DNA from: Kordiimonas aquimaris
GTDB lineage: Bacteria; Pseudomonadota; Alphaproteobacteria; Sphingomonadales; Kordiimonadaceae
Assembly: GCF_025574485.1 (NCBI RefSeq)
Contig: NZ_JAOBPO010000001.1
Coordinates: 999,501 to 1,063,500, forward strand
Direction of reading: 5' to 3'
DNA: 64,000 nucleotides
Each line of letters starts with the position of its first letter. The first letter of the stretch is position 1. Of this stretch, positions 8,365-18,026 are shown piece after piece. The notes under the pieces were generated by a model, which was not told the DNA's origin, did not search any database, and saw only the letters and a list, made by a program, of their open reading frames with translations. Made by a program: the position numbers and the translations under genes.

Positions 8365-10497
8365 TTAGTTCTCTTGTGCAACAGCATTGTGGGCTTGTGA
8401 AATAACATAAGCGCGAATAGCTTCTATTTCTTCAGGCGTAAGAAGTTTGCTGAATGAGACCATCCCGCTATCTGCCAGCACACCTTCCGAGACAACAGCC
8501 TGCCAGGCATCAGAATCAGCGGTATATGACGACCAGCGCAAGTCTGGCAGAACACCAGAGCTGATTGCGACAGGGCCATGACACACTAAACAGTTTCGAG
8601 CGTAATGAACGACGCCTGACTGGAGTGTTTCAGCAGTGCCAATACGTTCGCTTTTGGGTGTGCGATCAATTGGGATCATTTCAGGATCAGCAATATCGGC
8701 TGTGCCACCCAATTTAAAAGTAACTACTTTACCAACTGTAGGAGATACTTTTTTGTCGTATGCATAGCCTGCATGAAGTGCATATCCAGAACCCCAACCC
8801 GTCGTGATCGTGACGTATTGTATACCGTCTATTTCATAAGTTACTGGCCCTGCTACTGCGCCCGACTTTAAATCGTAATGCCACAAAGGTGTGCCGTTTG
8901 CTGCGTTATATGCAGAAAATTCACCACCTAACTTTCCCTGAAAAACAAGATTGCCAGCTGTAGACAAAATGCCGCCATTCCATGCATTTTCGTGCTCAAC
9001 AGTCCAGCGGGCTTCCTGTTTTACCGGATCCCATGCAATCAATCTTCCCTTGAGGCTTGCGCGTAAAAACTTCATAAGTTCTGGCGGCATATCAACGGGT
9101 GTTCCAGCAGCAAAATCAGCACCTGTATTCCAAACGGCAGGCTTGCTATCCCATAGAGGATCAAGGCTATATGCCTGAGGTATTTCCTGTGCGGGTATAT
9201 AAGCAAGCTTATGTATCGGATTGTATGCCATCGGATGCCAGTTATGCGCGCCGAGCGGACCAGGTAATTGGAGATATGGCACTGTGCCGTAGCGCGCGGC
9301 AGCAACCTCAACGGGTCTACCACTTTCGTCAAGGCCTGTTGCCCAGTTAACAGGGCCAAATGCCTCACCTGAAATGAATACGCCGGTTTCAGCATCCAAC
9401 ACATAGAAAAAGCCATTTTTCGGTGCCTGCATGACAACGCGGCGCTCAGCTCCGTTTTCTCCCAGTGGCAGGTTTGCAAGTATGAGTGACTGCGTAGCGG
9501 TATAGTCCCAGTTATCACCGGGGGTGGTTTGAAAATGCCATTTGTATGTGCCCGTCTTAACGTCTACTGCCACAATGGATGACAGGAACAGGTTGTCACC
9601 GCCGGAAGGATCCCTGATTTCACGATTCCAGGGTGATCCATTGCCAACGCCGAAGATGATCTGATCATTTACACTATCATAAATGATAGAATCCCACACA
9701 GTGCCGCCGCCGCCATCCGTGACCCATGCGCCGTCGTCGCCCCATGTAATGTTGCCGATGGAAGTAAAGGCATCGTCCGATACGGCGCCGTCTGGCTGTT
9801 TGCTTGGATTGGGCACTGTGTAAAAGCGCCATGAGAGTGTACCGTCGTCAATATTATAAGCCGATATATAACCACGTACACCAAGTTCGGCGCCGCCGTT
9901 CCCAATTAATACAAGCCCGTCAATAACACGCGGTGTGCCTGTGATGGTGTATGGTTTTGCTTGGTCAACAGTGATCGTGCTCCATGCAATCTTGCCAGTT
10001 TTAGCATCTAACGCTTCAAGCCTGCCATCAATCACCCCAACAAGGATTTTATCGCCGTAGATAGCAACGCCGCGGTTTACCACATCACAGCAGGCCTTCA
10101 CGCCAACCGCACGGTCAACCTCTGGATCATACACCCATAGTTCTTCGCCGGTTTTAGCATCGAGTGCATAAACAACAGACCAAGCGGATGTTACATACAT
10201 GACACCGTTTGCAATAATTGGGGTCGCTTCAACACCTCGGTTTGTAGCAAGGTCATAGGTCCATGTAACACCCAAAGTGGCGACATTTTCGGTGTTTATG
10301 GTGTCCAAGGGAGAATGGCGTTGTTCTGTATAACTGCCACCATGGGTCAACCATTCGGCGTTGGGGCTCGTTGCCTCGATAAAATTTGTGTCGATGGTCG
10401 CTTGCTTGGCGGGGTTAGTATCAGATGAAGCATGCTCACGTTGCTCGCAAGCTGTCAGTGCTAACAACAGTGCGATTAGAGTTAGTCGCAGTTGCAT
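8365..10497 (-). CDS. PQQ-dependent quinohemoprotein alcohol dehydrogenase (lipoprotein)
   Basis: This 710-residue protein has a lipobox LTAC with Cys17, so it is predicted to be lipid-anchored on the periplasmic side. The PQQ beta-propeller carries the vicinal disulfide Cys136-Cys137 (KACCDVV), GVGNGSPWN (calcium/PQQ site) and the catalytic Asp331 in NWDYT. The C-terminal cytochrome c domain has CLVCH (about 636-640) and a likely axial Met679 in SGMVSF. This is the type II (quinohemoprotein) arrangement, which oxidises primary alcohols or related substrates and passes electrons through its own heme. No PQQ biosynthesis genes are in the window. The lipoprotein anchor is less usual than a soluble signal peptide. 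Confidence 0.92.
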   Translation of the reverse strand: MQLRLTLIALLLALTACEQREHASSDTNPAKQATIDTNFIEATSPNAEWLTHGGSYTEQRHSPLDTINTENVATLGVTWTYDLATNRGVEATPIIANGVMYVTSAWSVVYALDAKTGEELWVYDPEVDRAVGVKACCDVVNRGVAIYGDKILVGVIDGRLEALDAKTGKIAWSTITVDQAKPYTITGTPRVIDGLVLIGNGGAELGVRGYISAYNIDDGTLSWRFYTVPNPSKQPDGAVSDDAFTSIGNITWGDDGAWVTDGGGGTVWDSIIYDSVNDQIIFGVGNGSPWNREIRDPSGGDNLFLSSIVAVDVKTGTYKWHFQTTPGDNWDYTATQSLILANLPLGENGAERRVVMQAPKNGFFYVLDAETGVFISGEAFGPVNWATGLDESGRPVEVAAARYGTVPYLQLPGPLGAHNWHPMAYNPIHKLAYIPAQEIPQAYSLDPLWDSKPAVWNTGADFAAGTPVDMPPELMKFLRASLKGRLIAWDPVKQEARWTVEHENAWNGGILSTAGNLVFQGKLGGEFSAYNAANGTPLWHYDLKSGAVAGPVTYEIDGIQYVTITTGWGSGYALHAGYAYDKKVSPTVGKVVTFKLGGTADIADPEMIPIDRTPKSERIGTAETLQSGVVHYARNCLVCHGPVAISSGVLPDLRWSSYTADSDAWQAVVSEGVLADSGMVSFSKLLTPEEIEAIRAYVISQAHNAVAQEN

Positions 10498-10577
10498 TTC
10501 TATTCTCCCCTAAAACCCTTTACTTAAGATGTATGGCGTTTATGAACCGTGTCTAGTTTATGGCTATTTGTGGCGGC

Positions 10578-11042
10578 TTATCCCAGTGGTAGCAGATTAG
10601 AGTTTTTAACTTCTTCCATAACTGCGTATGTGTTTGTTTCACGTACACCGGGTAGTTGGTTGATTTTGTCACTGAGTAGAAAGCGATATGCGGCCATATC
10701 AGCGCAGCGTATTTTCAAAAGGTAATCAAAACCACCGGCAACCATATGGCATTCCATTATTTCATCAATTTTTTGCACTGCTTCACTAAAGCGCTCAAAA
10801 ATGTCGGCTCCTGTACTTTCCAGTCTTACTTCAACAAAACTCAGCAGGTTTTTGTCTAGTAAACGCGGTGACAGAACGGCCTGGTAACCAACGATGTACC
10901 CATCGCGTCGTAACCGTTTTACGCGTTCAGTGGTTGCTGTTGGGCTTAGTGAGATTTTATCCGCTAAATCAAGTGTGCTCATCCGCCCATCTCGTTGGAG
11001 AAGCTTCAATATTTTATGATCAAATCGATCTAACGCCTTCAT
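10578..11042 (-). CDS. Lrp/AsnC-family regulator, probably of proline catabolism
   Basis: The protein has 154 residues: an N-terminal winged helix-turn-helix (LDRFDHKILKLLQRDGRMS, then LADKISLSPTATTERVKRL) and a C-terminal RAM ligand-binding domain (about 70-150) with AGGFDYLLKIR. It is divergent from putA across 115 bp of AT-rich DNA containing an inverted repeat. By analogy with PutR/PrdR-type Lrp regulators it probably activates putA in response to proline, and the gene order is the main evidence for that. It lies 80 bp from the start of the alcohol dehydrogenase gene on the same strand. Confidence 0.88.
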   Translation of the reverse strand: MKALDRFDHKILKLLQRDGRMSTLDLADKISLSPTATTERVKRLRRDGYIVGYQAVLSPRLLDKNLLSFVEVRLESTGADIFERFSEAVQKIDEIMECHMVAGGFDYLLKIRCADMAAYRFLLSDKINQLPGVRETNTYAVMEEVKNSNLLPLG

Positions 11043-11061
11043 TGCTATTCACCGTTATTAT

Positions 11062-11076
11062 TTCACAAGTAGTGAA
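11062..11076. promoter_or_regulatory. Inverted repeat between Lrp regulator and putA
   Basis: TTCAC-AAGTA-GTGAA is a 15-bp inverted repeat 20 bp upstream of the regulator start and about 80 bp upstream of putA. Size and symmetry fit an Lrp-family operator. A further TTCAC half-site lies at about 11109-11113. Confidence 0.4.
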
Positions 11077-11157
11077 TATCACTAAAATACAAAATAAATA
11101 AGGAAAATTTCACTTAATAAAATCTGATATAGGGGATATTCAAATAAGGAGTATCTC

Positions 11158-14100
11158 ATGAATGCCGCTGTGTCACGTTCAATAAAATTACCGCAATTCA
11201 AAGCAGATTATGTTCCCAACGAAGAAGCGTGTGTTCAAGCATTGCTTGAACACATCTCGTTTGGGGATTCTTCACAGCGCCGGATTAAATCAACTGCAAC
11301 CGACCTCATTACAGCACTGCGCTCTGAAAAATCATGGGTAGGTGATGTTGATGACTTCCTTCATACTTACGGACTGTCAACGGATGAAGGTCTTGCGTTA
11401 ATGGTGTTGGCTGAGGCACTGCTGCGTGTACCAGATAGTGAAACCGCAGATACGCTCATTGAGGATAAGCTTGGTGCCGAAAGTTGGCATTTTTCTGATC
11501 AGGGAAAACCATTTGTTACAGCGTCAACCTGGGCACTTGCACTTGGCGCACGGTTAACAAAGCCACAAGAAGGCCCGCAAGCAATGGTAACGCAGGCGGT
11601 GAAGCGACTAGGCAAACCCACTGTTCGCACAGCAACACGGCAGGCAATGAAAATTCTGGGCAGGCATTTTGTCCTTGGCCAGACGATAGATTCTGCACTA
11701 AAGCGGGCCGCAAAACGCGAAAAAGCAGGCTACAGGTATTCGTTTGATATGTTGGGCGAGGGTGCGCGGACTGCGGCTGACGCTGCGCGTTATTATGAGG
11801 CATATGCAAACGCAATTGAGAAAATTGGCAAGAAACAAAAAAAAGCAGGTAAGCTCCCAAGCAGAGCTGGTATTTCTGTAAAATTATCAGCCATTCACCC
11901 GCGTTATCATGAAACCCATAAACAGCAGGTGCTAGCTGACCTTGTGCCGCAGGTTATTGCATTAGCTGAGGCCGCAAAAAGCTACGATCTTAACTTTACC
12001 ATTGATGCAGAGGAAGCTGAGCGCCTCAGTCTTTCGCTGGATGTTTTTGCAGCCGTTGCAAGCAGTGAAACTTTGGCAGGTTGGTCAGGTTTTGGGCTTG
12101 CTGTACAAGCGTATCAAAAGCGTGCGGGTGCTGTGATCGACTGGTTGGTCAAGCTGGCAAATATACTAGACCGCCAATTTATGGTGCGTTTGGTCAAGGG
12201 TGCATACTGGGATACCGAAGTTAAGCTTGCGCAAGAAGAAGGCCTGCAAGACTATCCAGTGTATACCCGAAAGGCATCCACAGACCTTTCATATACTGTT
12301 TGTGCGCAAAAAATTGCCGCCGCGGGTGATCGTATATACGGCCAATTTGCAACACATAATGCTCTGACAACGGCAACGGTTATTGAGATATTTCGAGACA
12401 GGACAGGTACATTTGAGTTTCAATGTTTGCACGGTATGGGTGAAGCTCTATATGAAAACCTCACCGAAAAGCAAAGGGTTGCAGCATGCCGGATATATGC
12501 ACCTGTTGGTTCACATGAAGATTTGTTGGCATATCTCGTTCGGCGTATTCTCGAAAACGGCGCCAATTCTTCGTTCGTAAATACAATTGAAGATGAAACT
12601 GTACCGATTGAACAGTTGACGGCGCAGCCATGGGAAATATTGCCGGGTTATGCGGAATACCGAAATCAATCTATCGCATTGCCAGCGGATATTCTGGGTG
12701 AAACCCGTAAGAATGCGTCAGGGTTGTCATTTGGGGACCGTGAGCATACGAAATCGTTTATGCAGAGAATGTGCGATGTGGGCGACCAATATGACAGTGT
12801 CACATCTTTAATAAACGGTGCTGCTGTGAAAGAGGGTGCTGCTCAAAACTGCGTGTCTCCCTATAATATAGATCATACTTATGCACAGGTATTTGACGCT
12901 GATGCATCCATAGCTGAGCAAGCTTTGGCTGCTGCGGCAAAAGGGTTTCTAGGCTGGCGAGATACACCAGTGAATGTACGCGCTGCGGCTCTTGATAAAA
13001 TGGCAAATATGCTGGAGCAGCAACAAGCAGAACTGATTGCTGTCATTGCCGCTGAAGCTGGTCGTACAATTGCAGACGGTATTGCAGAAGTGCGTGAAGC
13101 GGTTGATTTTTGCCGGTATTACGCTGGTGAAGCACGCAAGCTTATGGGTGAACCGACACGCCTGCCCGGCCCAACTGGTGAAGTTAATATGCATCAGTTT
13201 ATCGGGCGCGGCGTGTTTGTATGTATTGCACCGTGGAACTTCCCGCTCGCTATTTTTGTTGGGCAAATCGCAGCCGCACTAGCGGCAGGTAATGCTGTTG
13301 TTGCTAAGCCCGCGGCCCAAACCCCTGTGATTGCGCACAAGGCAGTAAAAATGCTGCATGCAGCAGGCGTGCCTGTAACGGCATTGCATTTAGTGCTCGG
13401 TGGTCCTGATGTGGGTGCTGCGTTAACATCAAGTACACAGACATCCGGTGTGGCGTTTACTGGATCAACAAAAACAGCATGGGCGATTAACCGGTCGCTT
13501 GCTGCACGGGATACGGCGATTGCACCGTTGATTGCGGAAACCGGCGGTATCAATGCAATGATTGTTGATGCAACAGCACTGCCTGAACAGGTGGCAGATG
13601 ATGTTATTGCAAGTGCTTTCCAGTCGGCAGGGCAACGGTGTTCAGCGTTAAGGCTTTTGTGCATACAGGATGATGTTGCAGACAAGATGATTGAAATGAT
13701 TAAAGGGGCAGCAAAGGAACTTGTGCTGGGTGCACCGCAGAGGCTTTCAACTGACGTTGGTCCTGTGATTGATGCTGCTGCATTGAATAATCTGGAAACG
13801 TATCTTACGAACTTACCGGAAGATGCTGACATTATCTTTGGTGCTGATGATCTAACGCACGGCGTTCCTGACAATGGGCATTTCATTGCACCGCATATTG
13901 TCGCATTACCATCGGCATCTGCGTTGACTCGTGAAGTTTTCGGGCCGGTGCTACATGTTGTTCGTTATAAGGCAGGAACCCGAGACGAGGTCGTTAACCA
14001 GATTAACGCGAGTGGCTTTGGTTTGACATTTGGTATTCATAGTCGGTTAAAGCGCCAAACTGAAAAGGTTGCAGATACGGTGCAGGCTGGAAATATTTAT

Positions 14101-14289
14101 ATCAACCGCAATACAATTGGTGCTGTGGTTGGTGTGCAACCATTTGGTGGTATGGGGCTATCAGGTACAGGGCCTAAAGCAGGCGGTCCTGCATATCTGT
14201 ACCGTTTCTTGTCAGAAAAAGTAATTACGACCGACACAACAGCTGTTGGTGGTAATGCAAGTCTGATTGCTATGAGTGATGGTGTATGA
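11158..14289 (+). CDS. putA: Bifunctional proline dehydrogenase / delta-1-pyrroline-5-carboxylate dehydrogenase
   Basis: This 1043-residue enzyme oxidises proline to glutamate in two steps, with FAD and then NAD. The proline dehydrogenase barrel (about 130-480) shows GISVKLSAIHPRY, FTIDAEEAERL and MVRLVKGAYWD. The aldehyde dehydrogenase part (about 560-1030) shows IAPWNFPLAIF, AETGG with Glu794 and GQRCSA with catalytic Cys828. It lacks the N-terminal ribbon-helix-helix of trifunctional PutA, consistent with the divergent Lrp gene doing the regulation. AAGGAG precedes ATG 11158 at good spacing. The final ~20 residues are poorly conserved. Confidence 0.96.
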   Translation: MNAAVSRSIKLPQFKADYVPNEEACVQALLEHISFGDSSQRRIKSTATDLITALRSEKSWVGDVDDFLHTYGLSTDEGLALMVLAEALLRVPDSETADTLIEDKLGAESWHFSDQGKPFVTASTWALALGARLTKPQEGPQAMVTQAVKRLGKPTVRTATRQAMKILGRHFVLGQTIDSALKRAAKREKAGYRYSFDMLGEGARTAADAARYYEAYANAIEKIGKKQKKAGKLPSRAGISVKLSAIHPRYHETHKQQVLADLVPQVIALAEAAKSYDLNFTIDAEEAERLSLSLDVFAAVASSETLAGWSGFGLAVQAYQKRAGAVIDWLVKLANILDRQFMVRLVKGAYWDTEVKLAQEEGLQDYPVYTRKASTDLSYTVCAQKIAAAGDRIYGQFATHNALTTATVIEIFRDRTGTFEFQCLHGMGEALYENLTEKQRVAACRIYAPVGSHEDLLAYLVRRILENGANSSFVNTIEDETVPIEQLTAQPWEILPGYAEYRNQSIALPADILGETRKNASGLSFGDREHTKSFMQRMCDVGDQYDSVTSLINGAAVKEGAAQNCVSPYNIDHTYAQVFDADASIAEQALAAAAKGFLGWRDTPVNVRAAALDKMANMLEQQQAELIAVIAAEAGRTIADGIAEVREAVDFCRYYAGEARKLMGEPTRLPGPTGEVNMHQFIGRGVFVCIAPWNFPLAIFVGQIAAALAAGNAVVAKPAAQTPVIAHKAVKMLHAAGVPVTALHLVLGGPDVGAALTSSTQTSGVAFTGSTKTAWAINRSLAARDTAIAPLIAETGGINAMIVDATALPEQVADDVIASAFQSAGQRCSALRLLCIQDDVADKMIEMIKGAAKELVLGAPQRLSTDVGPVIDAAALNNLETYLTNLPEDADIIFGADDLTHGVPDNGHFIAPHIVALPSASALTREVFGPVLHVVRYKAGTRDEVVNQINASGFGLTFGIHSRLKRQTEKVADTVQAGNIYINRNTIGAVVGVQPFGGMGLSGTGPKAGGPAYLYRFLSEKVITTDTTAVGGNASLIAMSDGV

Positions 14290-14301
14290 AGCGTTTAAAG
14301 A

Positions 14302-15138
14302 TTACTGGTACATTATAAATGATTGTTCATTTACGCCGAGCCGTTTGCTGACGCGGTCAACAATGCGCGGATCACCAGATGTTAGCAGTGTGGTGCTCGG
14401 TGTGTCTGCACTAATAAACTCAGGATGTCGCTCGAGGTAATTCTTTAGTGAAGAGGCAACGATATCGGCCTGAGAATATAATTTTACAGTATCGGGCAAT
14501 GCAGCTTTGAACAGTTTTTCTACAAGAGGGAAGTGTGTGCATCCAAGCACGGCAGTTTCTATGCCGTACATGTCTAATTCACTGATGTATCCGTTGATAA
14601 GCCCCTGTAACGGAGCGGTGCCTGCGCCGCCTTCGATAGCATCAACGAGCCCAGGGCATGCCTTTTGAACCAGTTCAACGTGCGGTGCGCGTTTGGCAAT
14701 TTCTTCCACGTATGCGCCACTTTCAATGGTTTTACTGGTGGCAAACAGTAGTACTCTTTGCTTGTTCTGTTTGTTGTCTTCTGGATGACTTGCCGGAGAT
14801 TGCTGTGCCCAGGGTACGTTAGTGATTGCCTCTACCATGGGAACGAGTACGCCGAGAACACGTTTTTCAGGGTGTTCAGTGGGCAACCACTCTTGCTGCA
14901 AGGTACGCAGCGCAATTGCGGCGGCTGTGTTGCAGGCAAGAATAACAAGACTGCAGCCTTCATGCATTAGGTGATCAACACCCAAGCGCGTAAGAGCAAC
15001 AATCTGTTCGTTGCTGCGATGTCCGTAGGGTGCATGACCGTGGTCGCCCAGATAGAGAAATTTCTGATTAGGGAGTTGTTTTTTCAATGCATTCAGGATT
15101 GTTAGCCCGCCAGACCCGGAGTCAAATACACCGATCAC
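14302..15138 (-). CDS. murI: Glutamate racemase
   Basis: This enzyme makes D-glutamate for peptidoglycan. The catalytic cysteines are in ILACNTAAA and LGCTHFPL, and the N-terminus carries FDSGSGGLTIL. I choose GTG 15138 because AAGGAG lies 6 nt upstream and it gives the usual start (M)IGVFDSG; the ATG at 15156 would add six residues, and the Shine-Dalgarno lies inside that extension. From GTG the protein has 278 residues, a normal length. It converges with putA, 12 bp apart, and lies just downstream of the sigma-54 regulator on the same strand (35-nt gap). Confidence 0.93.
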   Translation of the reverse strand: MIGVFDSGSGGLTILNALKKQLPNQKFLYLGDHGHAPYGHRSNEQIVALTRLGVDHLMHEGCSLVILACNTAAAIALRTLQQEWLPTEHPEKRVLGVLVPMVEAITNVPWAQQSPASHPEDNKQNKQRVLLFATSKTIESGAYVEEIAKRAPHVELVQKACPGLVDAIEGGAGTAPLQGLINGYISELDMYGIETAVLGCTHFPLVEKLFKAALPDTVKLYSQADIVASSLKNYLERHPEFISADTPSTTLLTSGDPRIVDRVSKRLGVNEQSFIMYQ

Positions 15139-15173
15139 TAGATTCTCCTTCTGCATTAGCCCATTAAGCAGGC

Positions 15174-16619
15174 CTAACGTTTCAGGCCGTATTCTTCTAT
15201 CTTGCGATAAAGTGTAGAGCGTCCGATATTAAGGCGCCTTGCCACTTCTGCCATTTTACCATTGTACCGATCAAGTACCATCTTAATAACGTCGCATTCA
15301 ATGGCTCCAAGTGTGCGTGCATGGCCATCGGCATCTAGCAATTGAACTGTGGCATGAGTATGATTTTGGGATACTTCTGGCGTGCTTGAGCGGCTCTGAG
15401 ATGAAACCTGTTCTTGCTGATGTGCGCTGGAAGAGACAACATGAAGAAAGTCTTCAGGGGTAAGTTCTTCGTGCTCTGACAAGATAATTGCGCGAAATAA
15501 CGCGTTCTGTAGCTGCCGGATATTACCGGGCCAATCATACGCCATCAAAACACTGGCTGCGGCGGGGGAAAGCCTACGTTTTGGTAGGTCTTCCAAGGTC
15601 GCTAGTGTTTGAAGAAAATAGGCAGTTAATGCCGGGATATCATCTCTTCGATCCTTCAATGACGGCAGAGTAATCGGGAAAACGTTGAGGCGGTAAAACA
15701 GGTCTTCACGAAAATTGCCACTTGCTATTTGCTTGGGCAGGTTACGATTTGTTGCCGAAATAATGCGTATATCAACGGATATACTACCGCGGCTGCCAAC
15801 AGGGTCGATTTCTTTTTCTTGCAAGGCCCGCAATAATTTCACTTGAATATCAAGTGGTAATTCACCGACCTCATCAAGGAAGAGTGTGCCGCCGTTTGCT
15901 TCTTCAAATTTACCAACGCGTGTTTCAGTTGCGCCTGTAAAGGCACCTTTTTCATGGCCAAAAAGGATGCTTTCCACCAAGTTTTCAGGGATTGCACCAC
16001 AGTTAACTGCCACAAAAGGGAGATTTGCACGGTCACTCGCAGCATGAATTGCGCGTGCAAACACTTCCTTGCCTACACCGGATTCGCCGTCGATCAGGAC
16101 AGGAATGCTAGCCCGTGCAGCTTTCTTTGCTAGTGTGACGGCACGCTTCATCGGCGCACTGTCACCAATCAGGTTTTCAAAACCTGCATCGGGTTGTGCA
16201 GATATTACAGGCTCAATTTCACCGACAAAGGCTTGTGTTTCAAGGCCTGCTTTTAACGCAGCGCGAATACGCTCTGCGCTTGCAGGTTTTACAATAAAAT
16301 CAGTTGCACCTGCACGCATCGCGTCAACAACGGTTGTAATCGATGAGTGACCGGTCAACATAATAACAGGCAGGTTTGGTAAGCTTTTACGAAGCCGTTT
16401 CAAGACCTCAATGCCGTCCATGCCGGGCATTACAAGGTCTAATACAACAATATCAATTGCCGGTGTCTTCGCTGAATGAGCCAGCTTATCAAGTGCGATT
16501 ACACCGCTTTCTGCCAAAATCACATCGTATCCGGCGCGTTTTACGATACCCTCTAGGAGCACAGCTTGTGTGATTTCATCTTCAACAATAAGAACTGTTT
16601 TTTGTTCTGTATGGTCCAA
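15174..16619 (-). CDS. Sigma-54-dependent response regulator (NtrC family)
   Basis: The protein has about 481 residues. The receiver domain (1-125) has phospho-acceptor Asp in VVLDLVMPG and Lys in FIVKPAS. The central AAA+ domain (about 150-385) has Walker A GESGVGKE, the sigma-54-contact loop GAFTGA and Walker B TLFLDEVGELP. The C-terminal Fis-type helix-turn-helix is VARRLNIGRSTLYRKIEEYG. No histidine kinase is adjacent, so it is an orphan regulator. Both candidate starts are TTG (16619 and 16637); 16619 has AAGGA 7 nt upstream. It would activate sigma-54 promoters, but its targets are unknown. Confidence 0.92.
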   Translation of the reverse strand: MDHTEQKTVLIVEDEITQAVLLEGIVKRAGYDVILAESGVIALDKLAHSAKTPAIDIVVLDLVMPGMDGIEVLKRLRKSLPNLPVIMLTGHSSITTVVDAMRAGATDFIVKPASAERIRAALKAGLETQAFVGEIEPVISAQPDAGFENLIGDSAPMKRAVTLAKKAARASIPVLIDGESGVGKEVFARAIHAASDRANLPFVAVNCGAIPENLVESILFGHEKGAFTGATETRVGKFEEANGGTLFLDEVGELPLDIQVKLLRALQEKEIDPVGSRGSISVDIRIISATNRNLPKQIASGNFREDLFYRLNVFPITLPSLKDRRDDIPALTAYFLQTLATLEDLPKRRLSPAAASVLMAYDWPGNIRQLQNALFRAIILSEHEELTPEDFLHVVSSSAHQQEQVSSQSRSSTPEVSQNHTHATVQLLDADGHARTLGAIECDVIKMVLDRYNGKMAEVARRLNIGRSTLYRKIEEYGLKR

Positions 16620-16886
16620 TTTTTCGTCCTTATGCAACGCCTTTTGCGAACAGGTGATTCGCGAATGGGCGTATCATTTCAGGACAGTGGTTAACAAAAC
16701 TGAAAAGATAAAATTTTCTCTATTTCTGTAATCGAAAGAAACAACCTTGCTTGAAAATGCTTTTGTATTACCTTTTCTTTCAAGAGTCGCATCATAAACG
16801 GGTTGTAGGTACCACAGCAATGTGCCTTGTTAAGCCTATATGTTGCGAGCTGAATAGCGTTCTAACTGTCTCACGGAGAGAAGTTC

Positions 16887-18026
16887 ATGAAACTAGGAGT
16901 TATTAAGGAGCGCCGCCCTGCTGAAAAACGCGTTGCGGCATCTCCTGACACGGTGAAAAAATTAATCGACCTTGGATTTGATGTCATCATCGAAACAGGT
17001 GCGGGAGATGGAGCATCAATATCTGATGCTGCATTTGCAGCTGCGGGCGCAAGTATCGCCAAAGACCTTAAAGGCGCTGTTAGCGACGCGGATGTTATTT
17101 TTTCTGTACAAGGTCTTGAGGGCAAAGACGCCAAGCTTGCCAAGAAAGGTACGTTGCAACTGGCTAACCTCAATCCGTTTCTGGATAGTGACCGGTTAAA
17201 GCCATATGCAGATGCGGGCTTGATGGCAGTTGCGATGGAATTTGTTCCGCGCATTACCAGGGCTCAGTCAATGGACGTGCTGTCCAGTCAGAGCAATTTG
17301 GCAGGTTATAAGGCTGTCATTGATGCGGCAGCAACATTCGGGCGCGCATTTCCAATGATGATGACCGCAGCAGGCACCATTGCTCCGGCGCGTGTAATGG
17401 TCATGGGCGCAGGGGTTGCTGGTCTTCAAGCGATTGCGACAGCTAAACGGTTGGGCGCTATCGTGAGTGCAACCGATGTGCGCGCTGCCGCTAAAGAGCA
17501 GGTTGAAAGCCTTGGCGGTAAATTTGTCATGGTCGAAGACGAAGAAACCGAAAACGCTGAAACTTCTGGCGGTTACGCCAAGGAAATGAGCGACGCTTAT
17601 AAAGCAAAACAGGCAGCATTGATTGCCGAAACGCTAGCCAAGCAGGACATTGCTATTACGACGGCCCTTATTCCGGGTCGGCCAGCGCCGGTATTAATTA
17701 CCGAAGAGATGGTTAAGTCCATGAAGCCTGGCAGTGTAATTGTTGATTTGGCGGTTGAAAATGGCGGCAACTGCGAACTTGCCAAAGCAGGCGAGATTGT
17801 TGAGGCGCACGGTGTAACAATTGTAGGGCACCAGAATGTGCCATCACGATTGGCTGCTGACGCTTCTGCGCTTTATGCGCGTAACCTGATGCACTTTATT
17901 ACGCCGCATGTGAAAGACGGTAAACTAGAAATCGATTTTGAGGATGAGGTTGTGTCCGAGAGCTTGGTGACCAAAGACGGCGCCATCGTACACCCTCGAC
18001 TGACAGGAGGCGAGAACAATGCATGA
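16887..18026 (+). CDS. pntAA: NAD(P) transhydrogenase subunit alpha, part 1
   Basis: This 379-residue soluble NAD(H)-binding subunit (domain I) of the proton-translocating transhydrogenase shows the family start MKLGVIKERRPAEKRVA, the VMGAGVAGLQAIATAKRLGA dinucleotide fold and the mobile-loop region near residues 215-235. CGGAGAG precedes ATG 16887. It is first in a three-gene operon and overlaps pntAB by 8 nt. The complex uses the proton gradient to make NADPH from NADH. The split alpha subunit is the arrangement found in Rhodospirillum and many alphaproteobacteria. Confidence 0.96.
   Translation: MKLGVIKERRPAEKRVAASPDTVKKLIDLGFDVIIETGAGDGASISDAAFAAAGASIAKDLKGAVSDADVIFSVQGLEGKDAKLAKKGTLQLANLNPFLDSDRLKPYADAGLMAVAMEFVPRITRAQSMDVLSSQSNLAGYKAVIDAAATFGRAFPMMMTAAGTIAPARVMVMGAGVAGLQAIATAKRLGAIVSATDVRAAAKEQVESLGGKFVMVEDEETENAETSGGYAKEMSDAYKAKQAALIAETLAKQDIAITTALIPGRPAPVLITEEMVKSMKPGSVIVDLAVENGGNCELAKAGEIVEAHGVTIVGHQNVPSRLAADASALYARNLMHFITPHVKDGKLEIDFEDEVVSESLVTKDGAIVHPRLTGGENNA

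Noticed and set aside
13194-13886. 230-codon minus-strand open frame inside putA
   Set aside because: It is a shadow of the P5C dehydrogenase domain without a ribosome site or family match.
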